Below, piece after piece: positions 1-7,374 of a stretch of 7,947 bases of DNA. The stretch comes from Treponema sp. (GTDB lineage Bacteria > Spirochaetota > Spirochaetia > Treponematales > Breznakiellaceae). The notes below the pieces were generated by a model, which did no database searches, was not told the origin of the DNA, and worked only from the letters and a program-made list of their open reading frames with translations. Made by a program: the position numbers and the translations under genes. The stretch is taken from NCBI GenBank assembly GCA_031264395.1, contig JAISEB010000205.1:1-7947 (forward strand). Reading direction: 5' to 3'. Positions within the stretch are counted from its first letter, which is position 1. Each line of letters opens with the position of its first letter.

Positions 1-60
1 AGCCGGGAATGATCCCGCATTGTAAAACACCCATACACCGTTACGCCATTCATGGGAAAT

Positions 61-89
61 AGTATAACACAGGGGAAAAAATCGCGCAA
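61..89 (-). promoter_or_regulatory. Candidate promoter reading off the left edge
   Basis: Seen on the minus strand: TTGCGC at 89-84, a 17-base spacer, then TATACT at 66-61 preceded by TG one base earlier, which gives an extended -10 element. A transcript would start near position 54 and run left out of the window. This suggests that the next gene has its own promoter and is not part of the nitrogenase-like operon. The -35 box matches consensus at only three of six positions. An ATG at 52-50 opens a frame of 17 codons to the edge but has no Shine-Dalgarno sequence, so I do not call a gene there. Confidence 0.25.
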
Positions 90-107
90 GCGGCGTTTCC
101 GTACCAA

Positions 108-168
108 AATAAGTCGAAAAAGTTCCGGTACAAAGTTTCGCCTTCTCTTCCTTTTTCGACCTTGCGGT
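108..168. repeat. Palindromic repeat, left copy, possible operon terminator
   Basis: The arms GTCGAAAAAG (113-122) and CTTTTTCGAC (151-160) are perfect inverted repeats of 10 bp around a 28-base loop, starting 27 bases after the stop of the H gene. Read on the minus strand the hairpin is followed by TTATTTT, so it could terminate the operon, although the large loop makes it a poor classical terminator. The sequence is related to the repeat at 7242-7320. Fifteen bases (108-122) recur at 7249-7263 and 14 bases (155-168) recur at 7307-7320 in direct orientation. Because of the palindrome there is also an inverted match of 15 plus 14 bases. A second small inverted pair, GTACC (101-105) and GGTAC (127-131), could compete for folding. 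Confidence 0.6.
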
Positions 169-186
169 AAATCTTTTCTTCCTTCC

Positions 187-1085
<899 letters not shown>

Positions 1086-1090
1086 TCCCT

Positions 1091-2395
1091 CTACAGGGCC
1101 AGCCGCTCGCGCGCCTCGGTGTACATATCCTCAAGAAACTTGAGGCCGCCTGAGTAACCGGCGACATGCCCGTTTATTACCATGCGGGAAACCATGGGAT
1201 ACGAAACATTGACAAAAATACCGTTTATCTCCTGGGCAAGGTTTTTTTCCCAGCTGGAACCGATTACAAGCGGATTGCCGCCTGTGACCGCGTCCCTGAT
1301 GTTCCGGTATATTTCATCGCCGTCCGTACTGAACACAATGTCCGCCGTAATGCCGTAATTAAGATTGCGGAATTCTTCCTCAAGGGGCTTCCGGTACGCC
1401 TCCGGCGTGTCATCGGTAATAAACTGGGCCACAGGGAACATCCCCAGATCGTTTACAAGAAATTTGGTGAACGCCAGGGCGTAATGGGCGTCCGCCACGG
1501 TGATAAAACGTTTTGATATTACCCGCTGTTCCAGAAAAATATCGGAGTAGCGTTCTATGTAATAATAATATTCATCTTCATGGGACGAGATGACTTTTTC
1601 GCAAAGCGCTTTATCGGCGCCGGTTCTTTCCGCCAGCGCCCGCAAAAAACGGGATGTTTCAAACGCGCCGACAGGAAGCACCGGGTAGTGCATGAAGGGC
1701 GTGCCGTATTTTTTTTCAAGAAAGCGGATGCTTTCAAGGCCGGCCCAGGGACCGATGAGCAGATTAAGCTGGGCGTCCGGAATCCGGTCTATGTTGGAAA
1801 GCCCCCGGCCATGGCCGAATATGGTGTTTGGCGCAAGCCCTATTTCCGCCGCCAGGGATTCAATTTCCCGCAGATTGCCGAGCCAGAACGCGTCCTGCAT
1901 GGGGGGCGCGGAAAAAATGTTGAGGAGGCCCGGCTTAACCGAAGCCTTTCTGCGGGGAAGGTACTGATCGAATATGGCCTTTAGTATCCAGTCATGGCCC
2001 AGGTAGTTATTGCCCTTGAAACCGGGGGTATTGGCGAATATGACTTTTTTTTCGGCGTCGGCGAATTCCCCGGCAACTTCACCAACATCGTCGCCTATAA
2101 TTTCCGAAGTGCAGCCTGTAAGCACCACAAAAAGATCGGCGTCGATGATCTTGAGCGCGTTTTCTATGGTTGACCGCAGTTTGTCCGAGCCGCCGAACAC
2201 CACTTCTTTCTCGCCTATGCTGGTACAGGGAAAGATATTGGGCGAATACATGCCGGACGTGCCGTTGTTGTTGTTAAGTTTTGCGCCGCAGCCCGGCCCG
2301 GAATGCAAAACCGGTATCGCCCTTGGTATGGCGTGTACGGTCTGCATGGCCGCAAGGGCGCATTTATACCGGGGCTGATACAGCAGCTTTGCCAT
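1091..2395 (-). CDS. Nitrogenase component 1-like protein, beta (NifK-like) subunit
   Basis: The protein has 434 residues, shorter than NifK (about 520), and belongs to the oxidoreductase/nitrogenase component 1 family. It probably pairs with the D protein as an alpha2beta2 enzyme. The three cysteines expected for its half of a P-cluster-type centre are present: Cys12, Cys36 in HSGPGC and Cys95 in TGCTSEIIGDD. The Cys12-Cys36 spacing (24) is close to that in NifK (25). The family's VVFGG (65-69), the central TPGF segment and a C-terminal LVIGSSWEKNLA-like stretch match NifK in order. An additional Cys57 lies between the ligands. There is no equivalent of the cofactor-binding cysteine of NifD, as expected for a beta subunit. 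Its ATG shares one base with the D stop (TAATG), which suggests translational coupling and equal amounts of the two subunits. A NifN-like scaffold role is possible, but the complete cysteine set favours a catalytic partner. Confidence 0.88.
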   Translation of the reverse strand: MAKLLYQPRYKCALAAMQTVHAIPRAIPVLHSGPGCGAKLNNNNGTSGMYSPNIFPCTSIGEKEVVFGGSDKLRSTIENALKIIDADLFVVLTGCTSEIIGDDVGEVAGEFADAEKKVIFANTPGFKGNNYLGHDWILKAIFDQYLPRRKASVKPGLLNIFSAPPMQDAFWLGNLREIESLAAEIGLAPNTIFGHGRGLSNIDRIPDAQLNLLIGPWAGLESIRFLEKKYGTPFMHYPVLPVGAFETSRFLRALAERTGADKALCEKVISSHEDEYYYYIERYSDIFLEQRVISKRFITVADAHYALAFTKFLVNDLGMFPVAQFITDDTPEAYRKPLEEEFRNLNYGITADIVFSTDGDEIYRNIRDAVTGGNPLVIGSSWEKNLAQEINGIFVNVSYPMVSRMVINGHVAGYSGGLKFLEDMYTEARERLAL

Positions 2396-3870
2396 TAACG
2401 GCCCCCGTCCAGCAGCATCGCGTCGCTGGCGTTTTTATACCACCAGTCCGTATACGGCAGGCGGACCCGCGCGGCAAGATTTTTCTCGAAGCTGCGGTTC
2501 TTGATCGAGTCGGCAATATACTGGGCGAAATTCAGCGTTCCCCGGTAGCCGAAGGCCATGTATTCGTCGGCAAAATACACGGCGGTAATACCCTGCTTGA
2601 TGGCCCACACGGTGCTGCCCGGATGCCGGGAAAAGTAGAGATCCGGCCTGTACGTGTTCAGTATGTTGAGTATCTCGTAGTTCTGCATGTCGGCAACCGA
2701 AAGGCCGATGTCGTTTGGCGCGTGTTCCTTAAGGTCTTCCAGCGCGGGGGGATTCTGGCCGTTGTCGTACTTGTAATCAAAATGCCAGGCGGCGGCCCAC
2801 ACTGTCCGTATCCCCAGCTCCTGCAGCACCCGGCTGACTTCGTAGGTATAACCGGGCCCCATGCCTATGACCGCGGTGCGGCCTTCAAGTTCTTTTTTAA
2901 GCGCCTCTATTTTGGGAAGGTACTCGTCCCGTTCCCGCTTGAGGTACGCTTCGGCCTCCGCCTCTTTGCCTATAGTCTCGCCGATTGTACGGAGCCATGT
3001 TTCAAACCCGGCTATCCCCGAAAAATTGATTGTCCTCACATAGGGCACGCCGTACAGCTCTTCAAGCCCGTTGCCAAGGTACGTGCCCAAAGTGCCGCAC
3101 ACGCATACTGTGGCAAGCGATTCGGAAAGATGCTCAAGTTCCTCAATGGAGGAATTCATGTAGAGGAACTGCGGCTTTACCCCGAAGCCGGCGAAAATTT
3201 CGGTGATCTGGGGACGGTGGCTTTCATAAAAATTTTTAAAGTTAATCACGGGACGTTTTTCCTTTGGAGGTTTTACGATTCCCCGCAGCACGGCGTGATC
3301 GGCCACATCAAAGCCCGAGGCCCATATACGCGACTTGAAGCCTTCGCAGTGTACGCTTTCCACCGGGATGCCAAGCTCTTCCCGGAGTTCGCCGGCAAGA
3401 CTGTCGATGTCTTCGCCTATGACGCCGGAAACGCAGGAACTGGCAAGGAAGAGCGCCGCGGGGCGGTGGGTGTTGAATGTTTCAATGGCGATTTTTCTTA
3501 AAGGTTCAACCGCGCCAAAGACCGTATCGTTTTCATCAAGATCGGTGCCGACAAGGACGGAGCGGTTGGTCCGGCCTATGCGCGCGGCAATCTGCCGGGA
3601 CAGAACGGCGGACCCGGCGGCGCCGGCGCAGCAGCCCGAAGGGGCGTGGTAGATTACGGCTATGTCCCGGATGTCAAGGAGCTGATCGATGGCGCACATG
3701 GAAAGGCACATGCTCGACTGGCTGAAGCAGCGTTCCCGGTTTTTTATTCCGCCGCACGCGGAACGTCCGGCCAAATCGCTTACACAGCCGTGATAGCCTG
3801 TAATCGAACCTAAACGCGCCTCCCTGACATTGGAAGACGGCTTTGAAAGCAGCGTAGTGTAACTCATCAT
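2395..3870 (-). CDS. Nitrogenase component 1-like protein, alpha (NifD-like) subunit
   Basis: This 491-residue protein aligns with NifD over its length. Probable P-cluster ligands are Cys55, Cys80 (or Cys81) in HAPSGCC and Cys146 in SSCVSGVIGED. In a by-eye alignment, Cys258 (TVCVCGTLGTYL) falls on NifD Cys275, which binds one end of FeMo-co, so a cofactor is probably bound. Other catalytic residues differ: CEGF at 175-178 is followed by Trp183 where NifD has Gln191 and Phe187 where it has His195. The His442 region reads FADEY (433-437) with no histidine. The N-terminus is rich in extra cysteines (29, 39, 48, 55, 59). Two ATG codons are adjacent (3870 and 3867). AGAGG lies six bases before the second, which may be the true start. 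The gene begins six bases after the ATPase stop. A methylthio-alkane reductase-like enzyme, another uncharacterised nitrogenase-like reductase or a NifE-like scaffold are all possible. A homodimeric CfbD is unlikely because D and K are separate genes. Confidence 0.88.
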   Translation of the reverse strand: MMSYTTLLSKPSSNVREARLGSITGYHGCVSDLAGRSACGGIKNRERCFSQSSMCLSMCAIDQLLDIRDIAVIYHAPSGCCAGAAGSAVLSRQIAARIGRTNRSVLVGTDLDENDTVFGAVEPLRKIAIETFNTHRPAALFLASSCVSGVIGEDIDSLAGELREELGIPVESVHCEGFKSRIWASGFDVADHAVLRGIVKPPKEKRPVINFKNFYESHRPQITEIFAGFGVKPQFLYMNSSIEELEHLSESLATVCVCGTLGTYLGNGLEELYGVPYVRTINFSGIAGFETWLRTIGETIGKEAEAEAYLKRERDEYLPKIEALKKELEGRTAVIGMGPGYTYEVSRVLQELGIRTVWAAAWHFDYKYDNGQNPPALEDLKEHAPNDIGLSVADMQNYEILNILNTYRPDLYFSRHPGSTVWAIKQGITAVYFADEYMAFGYRGTLNFAQYIADSIKNRSFEKNLAARVRLPYTDWWYKNASDAMLLDGGR

Positions 3871-3876
3871 AATCCT

Positions 3877-4635
3877 CTATAAATAATATTCGGGGGCGCG
3901 CTTGAAATTAAAACGCGACACAAACTGTTTTACGCGATCCTCCCTGGGCCTGTCAAAAATTTCAGGCGGGGAACCTTCCGCCAGAATTTCCCCCTTGTCA
4001 AGAAACACGACGCGGTCCGATATTTCATAGGCAAACTGCATCTCGTGAGTAACAATGGCCATTGTGGCGCCTTCGCGGGCAAGATCCTTGATAAGGGCAA
4101 GAATGTCGTCAACCATTTCAGGATCAAGGGAAGACGTAGGTTCGTCAAACAAAATTACCTCCGGGTTAAGAGCGACGGCGCGCGCTATGCCCACGCGCTG
4201 CTGCTGGCCCCCGGAAAGTTCGCGCGGCTTTGAATCAAGTTTTGAAGCAAGCCCCACCTTGGCAAGCACCCTTACCGCAGCCTCCTTTGCCGCCGGCTTT
4301 TCCATTCTTCTTGCGATAACAAGACCCTCCATGACATTTTCCAGGGCGGTCATGTTCGAGAACAGCGCGTAATTTTGAAACACCATCGCCGTTTTGCGCC
4401 GCATCGCTATTTTTTCTTTCTTGCGGATTCGTGAAAAATCGGCCTGGAGACCGCCTATCCGTATGGTGCCCGAATCGGCGTTTTCCAGAAAATTGATGCA
4501 GCGCAGCAGCGTGGTCTTGCCGGAACCGGAAGGCCCGATAACCGACACCACGTCTCCCTCGCGCACAAAAAAATCAAAGCCTTTAAGCACCTCGTCCGCT
4601 CCGAACGACTTGGTAATGTTTCTGATCTCAAGCAA
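3877..4635 (-). CDS. Amino-acid-type ABC transporter ATPase
   Basis: This is the cytoplasmic ATP-hydrolysing subunit of a polar amino acid importer (GlnQ/TcyN type), which would act as a dimer below the two permeases of the cluster. Starting from TTG at 4635 it has 252 residues. Walker A GPSGSGKTT is at 34-42, the Q-loop Gln87 lies in VFQNY, the signature LSGGQ is at 140-144, Walker B ILFDE is at 161-165, the D-loop SLD is at 169-171 and the switch His197 lies in VTHEM. All are intact. The start was chosen because AAGGAG lies nine bases upstream and the protein then begins MLEIRNITKSFG, as in its family. The longer frame from another TTG at 4683 has no clear ribosome site and would overlap the permease by 47 bases. 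The gene begins one base after the upstream permease stop and ends six bases before D. The substrate cannot be told from the ATPase. Confidence 0.93.
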   Translation of the reverse strand: MLEIRNITKSFGADEVLKGFDFFVREGDVVSVIGPSGSGKTTLLRCINFLENADSGTIRIGGLQADFSRIRKKEKIAMRRKTAMVFQNYALFSNMTALENVMEGLVIARRMEKPAAKEAAVRVLAKVGLASKLDSKPRELSGGQQQRVGIARAVALNPEVILFDEPTSSLDPEMVDDILALIKDLAREGATMAIVTHEMQFAYEISDRVVFLDKGEILAEGSPPEIFDRPREDRVKQFVSRFNFKRAPEYYL

Positions 4636-4636
4636 C

Positions 4637-5305
4637 TCAATTGTCTCCTTTTGGGGAATTGTACCTGAACCGCTTTTCAACAATCAAAAAGGCCCTTTCC
4701 ACGACAATAAAAATCGCCCAGAAAATCAGCGCCGCCGCGACATAACATTCGAGGTAGCGGTAGTTGATTGTCGCGGCGCCGAGCGCGGTGTTGAGGATAT
4801 CGCGCAGGCCTATCAGCACGGCGACGGGAAGCGCCTTGATGGCGTGAATCACCACGCCGCTGGCAACAGGAACGCATACCGGGACCGTCTGGGGCAGCAC
4901 AATGCGGAAAAAGACAGCCGCTTCCCCGTGTCCTATTGAACGCGCGGCGTCGAACTGGCTTTTGTCAATGGATTCAAGGGCGCCCCGGAACATCTCCGAC
5001 GATTCCGTGCCCGCCGAAACGGTAATGCCGATGACCGTTATAAGGGCGGCCGGAAAACTCCGCTCCTGCGCAAGCAGCACAAAAAGAATAAAATAAACAA
5101 GAATCTCCGGAAGGGCCTTCGTAACCGTTATCCACGCCGCCGCGGCGGTATGGATAACCGGCACGCGGTAAAAGCGTACAAGCGCGACAGGAAGGCCAAG
5201 AACCATTCCTGCCGCCACCGCGGAAAAGGCGATGCAAAGCGAGTACGGGATGGCCGTACCCGCTTCGGCCATTGCCTTGAACATGAACACAAGGTCAAAG
5301 TCCAT
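4637..5305 (-). CDS. Amino-acid ABC transporter permease (second subunit)
   Basis: This 222-residue integral membrane protein belongs to the HisM/GlnP family and forms half of the translocation channel together with the permease at 6276-7016. Hydrophobic spans are visible at about 20-44, 54-79, 86-100, 140-170 and 185-205. The KALPEILVYF stretch (63-72) takes the place of the usual RGTP segment. The EAA loop that contacts the ATPase spans about 104-139 and reads EMFRGALESIDKSQFDAARS before IG at 124-125. The first residues (MDFDLVFMFKAM) and the overall plan recall TcyM-type cystine permeases, which is a resemblance and not proof. AAAGGG lies six bases before the ATG. It starts 10 bases after the binding-protein stop and ends directly before the ATPase, so it is translated as part of the operon. 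Confidence 0.9.
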   Translation of the reverse strand: MDFDLVFMFKAMAEAGTAIPYSLCIAFSAVAAGMVLGLPVALVRFYRVPVIHTAAAAWITVTKALPEILVYFILFVLLAQERSFPAALITVIGITVSAGTESSEMFRGALESIDKSQFDAARSIGHGEAAVFFRIVLPQTVPVCVPVASGVVIHAIKALPVAVLIGLRDILNTALGAATINYRYLECYVAAALIFWAIFIVVERAFLIVEKRFRYNSPKGDN

Positions 5306-5315
5306 TGAAAACCCT

Positions 5316-6116
5316 TTACAAACTGTTAAGATACGCGGTCAACACCCGCTCTTTTATGCTCTCCAGCGTGCCGTCCGCCTTCATGTCGCGCAGAGAACTG
5401 TCAAAGGCGTTTTGCAGACCGCCTGAGTCCTTTTTGAAAAGGAAGTACGCCTTTGAATAGATAAGAGGTTCCTTTGAGGCGATCTTGCAGTTAAGCCCCG
5501 GCATCTTGGCGTTGGTAAAATCCATTTCAAACTCGGTCAGGAGCTGGGCGGCCGTTGTCCCGTTCGCCATGTTGACGTTCCGCACATAGTCTTCCTCAAA
5601 GGCGGTGTAGTAAAGCTGCTGATCCGCCGGATGATTCTGGTTCCACGTTATCAGAAACGCTTCGTAGTTGGACCCAACCGAAGTGGCAAGAACCGCGCCG
5701 GGATTACCCGCCAGCTCTTCCAGCGAGGTAATATGCGCCCAGGGACCGTCGGCCTTCACGACAAGATAGCTGTCGTAGTCGTTGTAGCCTTCTTCGCCGT
5801 ACAGGTACGTCCTGCGCCGTTCGGGGTTTTCCTCAAACTCGTGGGCGCCCACGTCGATCTTGCCCGAGGCCAGGGAGACCAGCACGTTTTTGAAATCGAA
5901 AACCTCAAACTCAAACGTGTACTGGGGAAGCCGCCTTCCTATTTCCTTTACAACCTCGATGTCAAAACCGGCAAGATTTCCCTCCGCGTCCCTGTAGCAG
6001 AAGGGCTCATAGTCCTGTCCCGTACCAATGATGATCTTTTCGCTTTTCTTCGCGCAGGAAAATACCAGCGCGGCCAGGAGCATGATGTATGCCGCTTTTA
6101 TGAAAAGTTTTTTCAT
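5316..6116 (-). CDS. Solute-binding lipoprotein of amino-acid ABC importer (SBP family 3)
   Basis: This extracytoplasmic receptor delivers ligand to the permease pair. From the ATG at 6116 it has 266 residues. A lipoprotein signal begins MKKLFIKAAY and has a lipobox ending in Cys21 (ALVFSC), followed by Lys-rich residues and a family 3 binding domain that begins IIIGTGQDYEPF. GKIDVGAHEFEENPERR is the family's domain-linker region (compare the usual SGKIDV...PERKK motif). Together with YLYGEEGY it resembles cystine-binding proteins such as TcyA/TcyJ/TcyK. The ligand is therefore probably a small amino acid, perhaps sulfur-containing (inference). An in-frame GTG at 6182, six bases after AAGGAG, is an alternative start that would add 22 residues ahead of the signal peptide. 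That stretch lies in a palindromic element (see 6104-6187) and looks unlike a signal peptide. The gene ends 10 bases before the second permease. Confidence 0.9.
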   Translation of the reverse strand: MKKLFIKAAYIMLLAALVFSCAKKSEKIIIGTGQDYEPFCYRDAEGNLAGFDIEVVKEIGRRLPQYTFEFEVFDFKNVLVSLASGKIDVGAHEFEENPERRRTYLYGEEGYNDYDSYLVVKADGPWAHITSLEELAGNPGAVLATSVGSNYEAFLITWNQNHPADQQLYYTAFEEDYVRNVNMANGTTAAQLLTEFEMDFTNAKMPGLNCKIASKEPLIYSKAYFLFKKDSGGLQNAFDSSLRDMKADGTLESIKERVLTAYLNSL

Positions 6117-6187
6117 GATCAACAACCTCGCCTTGAAGGGCGGGGTATGAACCCCTTCGCTACGAATCAAAGTTTCTTTCACAATCA
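6104..6187 (-). repeat. Palindromic element between duplicated start-region sequences
   Basis: On the minus strand TGATTGTGAAAGAAACTTT (6187-6169) and TGATCATGAAAAAACTTT (6121-6104) match at 16 of 18 positions with a one-base gap. They flank a 47-base segment. That segment holds tandem inverted repeats: CGCC with GGCG at 6129-6142, and GGGG with CCCC at 6142-6155. An alternative 6-bp stem pairs GAAGGG (6135-6140) with CCCTTC (6153-6158). Both flanks carry a start codon of the binding-protein gene, GTG at 6182 and ATG at 6116. The arrangement looks like insertion of a REP- or MITE-like palindrome with duplication of the target, displacing the original AAGGAG ribosome site by 66 bases while keeping frame. 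A MITE or REP origin is inferred. The repeats themselves are seen. Confidence 0.5.
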
Positions 6188-6201
6188 TCTCCTTTTAATT
6201 G

Positions 6202-6221
6202 CGGCGGAATCGCCTCCGCCG
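6202..6221. other. GC-rich hairpin upstream of the binding-protein gene
   Basis: A perfect 7-bp stem pairs CGGCGGA (6202-6208) with TCCGCCG (6215-6221) around a 6-base loop, and lies six bases from the stronger hairpin at 6228-6249. Both are in the spacer between the first permease and the binding protein. Tandem hairpins at this position are known in other binding-protein operons (for example the REP region between malE and malF) to stabilise mRNA and set subunit ratios. That role is inferred here. Confidence 0.5.
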
Positions 6222-6227
6222 TTCTGC

Positions 6228-6254
6228 CGGGCGGCATCCGCGCCGCCCGTTTTT
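6228..6254 (+). terminator. Terminator-like hairpin facing against the operon
   Basis: A perfect 8-bp stem, CGGGCGGC (6228-6235) with GCCGCCCG (6242-6249) and a 6-base loop, is followed on the plus strand by TTTTT (6250-6254). This is a textbook intrinsic terminator for transcription running opposite to the operon. On the minus strand the hairpin has A residues before it and no T-run after it, so it should not stop the operon's own transcript. It may end antisense transcription, or serve the operon mRNA as a stabilising hairpin. Confidence 0.5.
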
Positions 6255-6275
6255 CTTCATTGCCGATGCAATGGT

Positions 6276-7016
6276 TCACGGTGTTTTACGAAAAGGCCGG
6301 AAACACCGGTCCGTCGCCGACCGGGGCGCGCGGACCGCGCTGCCTGAGCCGTAACGGCGCTCCAGCGCCCTGAAACAGCGCTCAAAAAGAAACGAGAGCG
6401 CGACGAACAATACCGCCACGTCAAAATACGCTTCCAGTTTGTGCATCGAATGGTTGCCCAGAAGTTTTGCGCGCTCAAGCACGTCCATGATCCCCATTGC
6501 CGAAGCCAGGGCCGTATCGGAAAGCGCCGCCGTCAAAAGCCGCCCCGCCGAAGGAATCGCGATAACAACCATCTGCGGAATGATCACCCGGAGGTAGGTC
6601 TGCGGCTTTGAAAGCCCCACGGAAGCCGCCGCGTCCCACTGATCCCTGGGCACGGCAAGCGCCGCCGACCGTATCATTTCGGACGCGAAGCCTCCTACAT
6701 TGAACGCGTAGGCAATCAGCACGAACAGCAGCTTGCTTGAACGGGTAATATCGATGCCCAGAGGCAAAAGAAGCAGGGGAAGCCCGTAGTAAACAACAAA
6801 AAGCTGGATAAAAATCGGAGTTCCCCTGATAAACGACACCATGACCGCGGAAATTTCACGCAAAACGGGAATTTTTTCGACGCGGGCCGCGGCAAAAAGC
6901 ATGCCTATAACCAGCCCCGCGCCCGCCGAGACCGCCACAATAAGAAGGGTCACCGGCAGCATGGACGCTATTTTGGGAAAATACTCAAAGACATACTTCC
7001 ACTCAAAGGAAACCAT
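6276..7016 (-). CDS. Amino-acid ABC transporter permease (first gene of operon)
   Basis: This 246-residue membrane subunit of the HisM/GlnP family pairs with the permease at 4637-5305. Seen: a first hydrophobic span at about 19-44; the conserved SFIRGTPIFIQLF segment (71-83) followed by YYGLP; a long hydrophobic run to about 112; the EAA loop at about 113-148 (EMIRSAALAVPRDQWDAAAS, then VG) ending in IIPQ; and a last span at about 199-213. The RGTP and EAA motifs are closer to consensus than in the second permease. The C-terminus carries about 24 extra Arg/Pro-rich residues after LERRYG, beyond where such permeases usually stop. Start ATG 7016 has only a weak ribosome site (GGGAT directly before it, AAGG further up). 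A 159-base spacer with hairpins separates it from the binding-protein ATG. As the promoter-proximal gene it probably marks the start of the transcript. Confidence 0.9.
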   Translation of the reverse strand: MVSFEWKYVFEYFPKIASMLPVTLLIVAVSAGAGLVIGMLFAAARVEKIPVLREISAVMVSFIRGTPIFIQLFVVYYGLPLLLLPLGIDITRSSKLLFVLIAYAFNVGGFASEMIRSAALAVPRDQWDAAASVGLSKPQTYLRVIIPQMVVIAIPSAGRLLTAALSDTALASAMGIMDVLERAKLLGNHSMHKLEAYFDVAVLFVALSFLFERCFRALERRYGSGSAVRAPRSATDRCFRPFRKTP

Positions 7017-7053
7017 ATCCCGTTCAACCGCCTTTTAATAGTAAATATAGCAA

Positions 7054-7065
7054 AATATTAATATT
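7054..7065. promoter_or_regulatory. AT-rich perfect palindrome, possible operator
   Basis: AATATTAATATT is its own reverse complement over 12 bases. It lies between the operon promoter candidate and the first permease start, about 15-26 bases into the predicted transcript. A repressor could bind here. A/T-only palindromes arise by chance easily in AT-rich spacers, so the call is weak. Confidence 0.25.
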
Positions 7066-7086
7066 AAATCCATATCGGATTACTAT

Positions 7087-7115
7087 GTGTTATCATACAA
7101 AAAAAATTTTGTCAA
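7087..7115 (-). promoter_or_regulatory. Candidate promoter of the transporter/nitrogenase-like operon
   Basis: On the minus strand a consensus TTGACA (7115-7110) is followed after 17 bases by TAACAC (7092-7087), which is preceded by TG one base earlier as in an extended -10 element. A start near 7080 would give a 5' leader of about 64 bases before the first permease ATG. The -35 box is perfect and the -10 box is poor (three of six). The spacer includes a run of eight T. It is the best sigma-70-type candidate upstream of the operon. I see no GG-N10-GC sigma-54 element, which many nif genes use. Confidence 0.4.
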
Positions 7116-7153
7116 TAGAGCCCGTTCCAAAATCGGCAATTCAGAATTTAATC

Positions 7154-7177
7154 ACGGACAGAACGGACAAAACGGAC
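7154..7177. repeat. Three ACGGAC direct repeats, 9-base period
   Basis: ACGGAC occurs at 7154-7159, 7163-7168 and 7172-7177 with spacers of CAGA/CAAA type, an exact 9-base period. The array sits about 40 bases upstream of the -35 box of the operon promoter candidate, where activator sites often lie. The 9-base period does not match the helical turn of about 10.5. It may equally be a simple slippage repeat. Confidence 0.5.
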
Positions 7178-7241
7178 TTTTGCTTTTTTCAGCCTCAAAA
7201 TTCCCCTTAAAACAGCAGACTTTGAAGAAAAAATTTACCTC

Positions 7242-7320
7242 GAAGTCGAATAAGTCGAAAAAGGAAGAAAAAGAAAGGACTTGAAAGCAAAAACTTTTTC
7301 GACTTCTTCGACCTTGCGGT
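7242..7320. repeat. Palindromic repeat, right copy
   Basis: Two 22-base arms (7242-7263 and 7294-7315) pair at 19 of 22 positions around a 30-base purine-rich loop. The left arm itself contains a short tandem of AAGTCGAA. Blocks are shared with the repeat just beyond the other end of the operon: 7249-7263 equals 108-122 and 7307-7320 equals 155-168 in direct orientation. In inverted orientation 7254-7268 matches 160-146 and 7292-7305 matches 124-111. Being present at both ends of the cluster, it is either a dispersed genomic palindrome or a boundary of the cassette. Confidence 0.6.
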
Positions 7321-7374
7321 TAAAAATTCTTCCAAAACTTGGTGGTTTCTTGGAACATGAAAGTAAATACCTAT

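Noticed and set aside
1..52. Short minus-strand frame from ATG 52 to the left edge (17 codons), and another open frame giving HEWRNGVWVFYN
   Set aside because: Both run off the window and are too short to recognise, and neither has a ribosome binding site. Another frame is open all the way back to the H stop, so openness is not informative here.
4636..4683. Longer N-terminus of the ATPase from TTG 4683
   Set aside because: It lacks a ribosome site and overlaps the permease. TTG 4635 has AAGGAG at proper spacing and gives the family's usual N-terminus.
7154..7177. CRISPR array or replication iterons
   Set aside because: There are only three 6-base units with 3-base gaps, no spacers of CRISPR length, no cas gene, and no replication initiator gene in the window.
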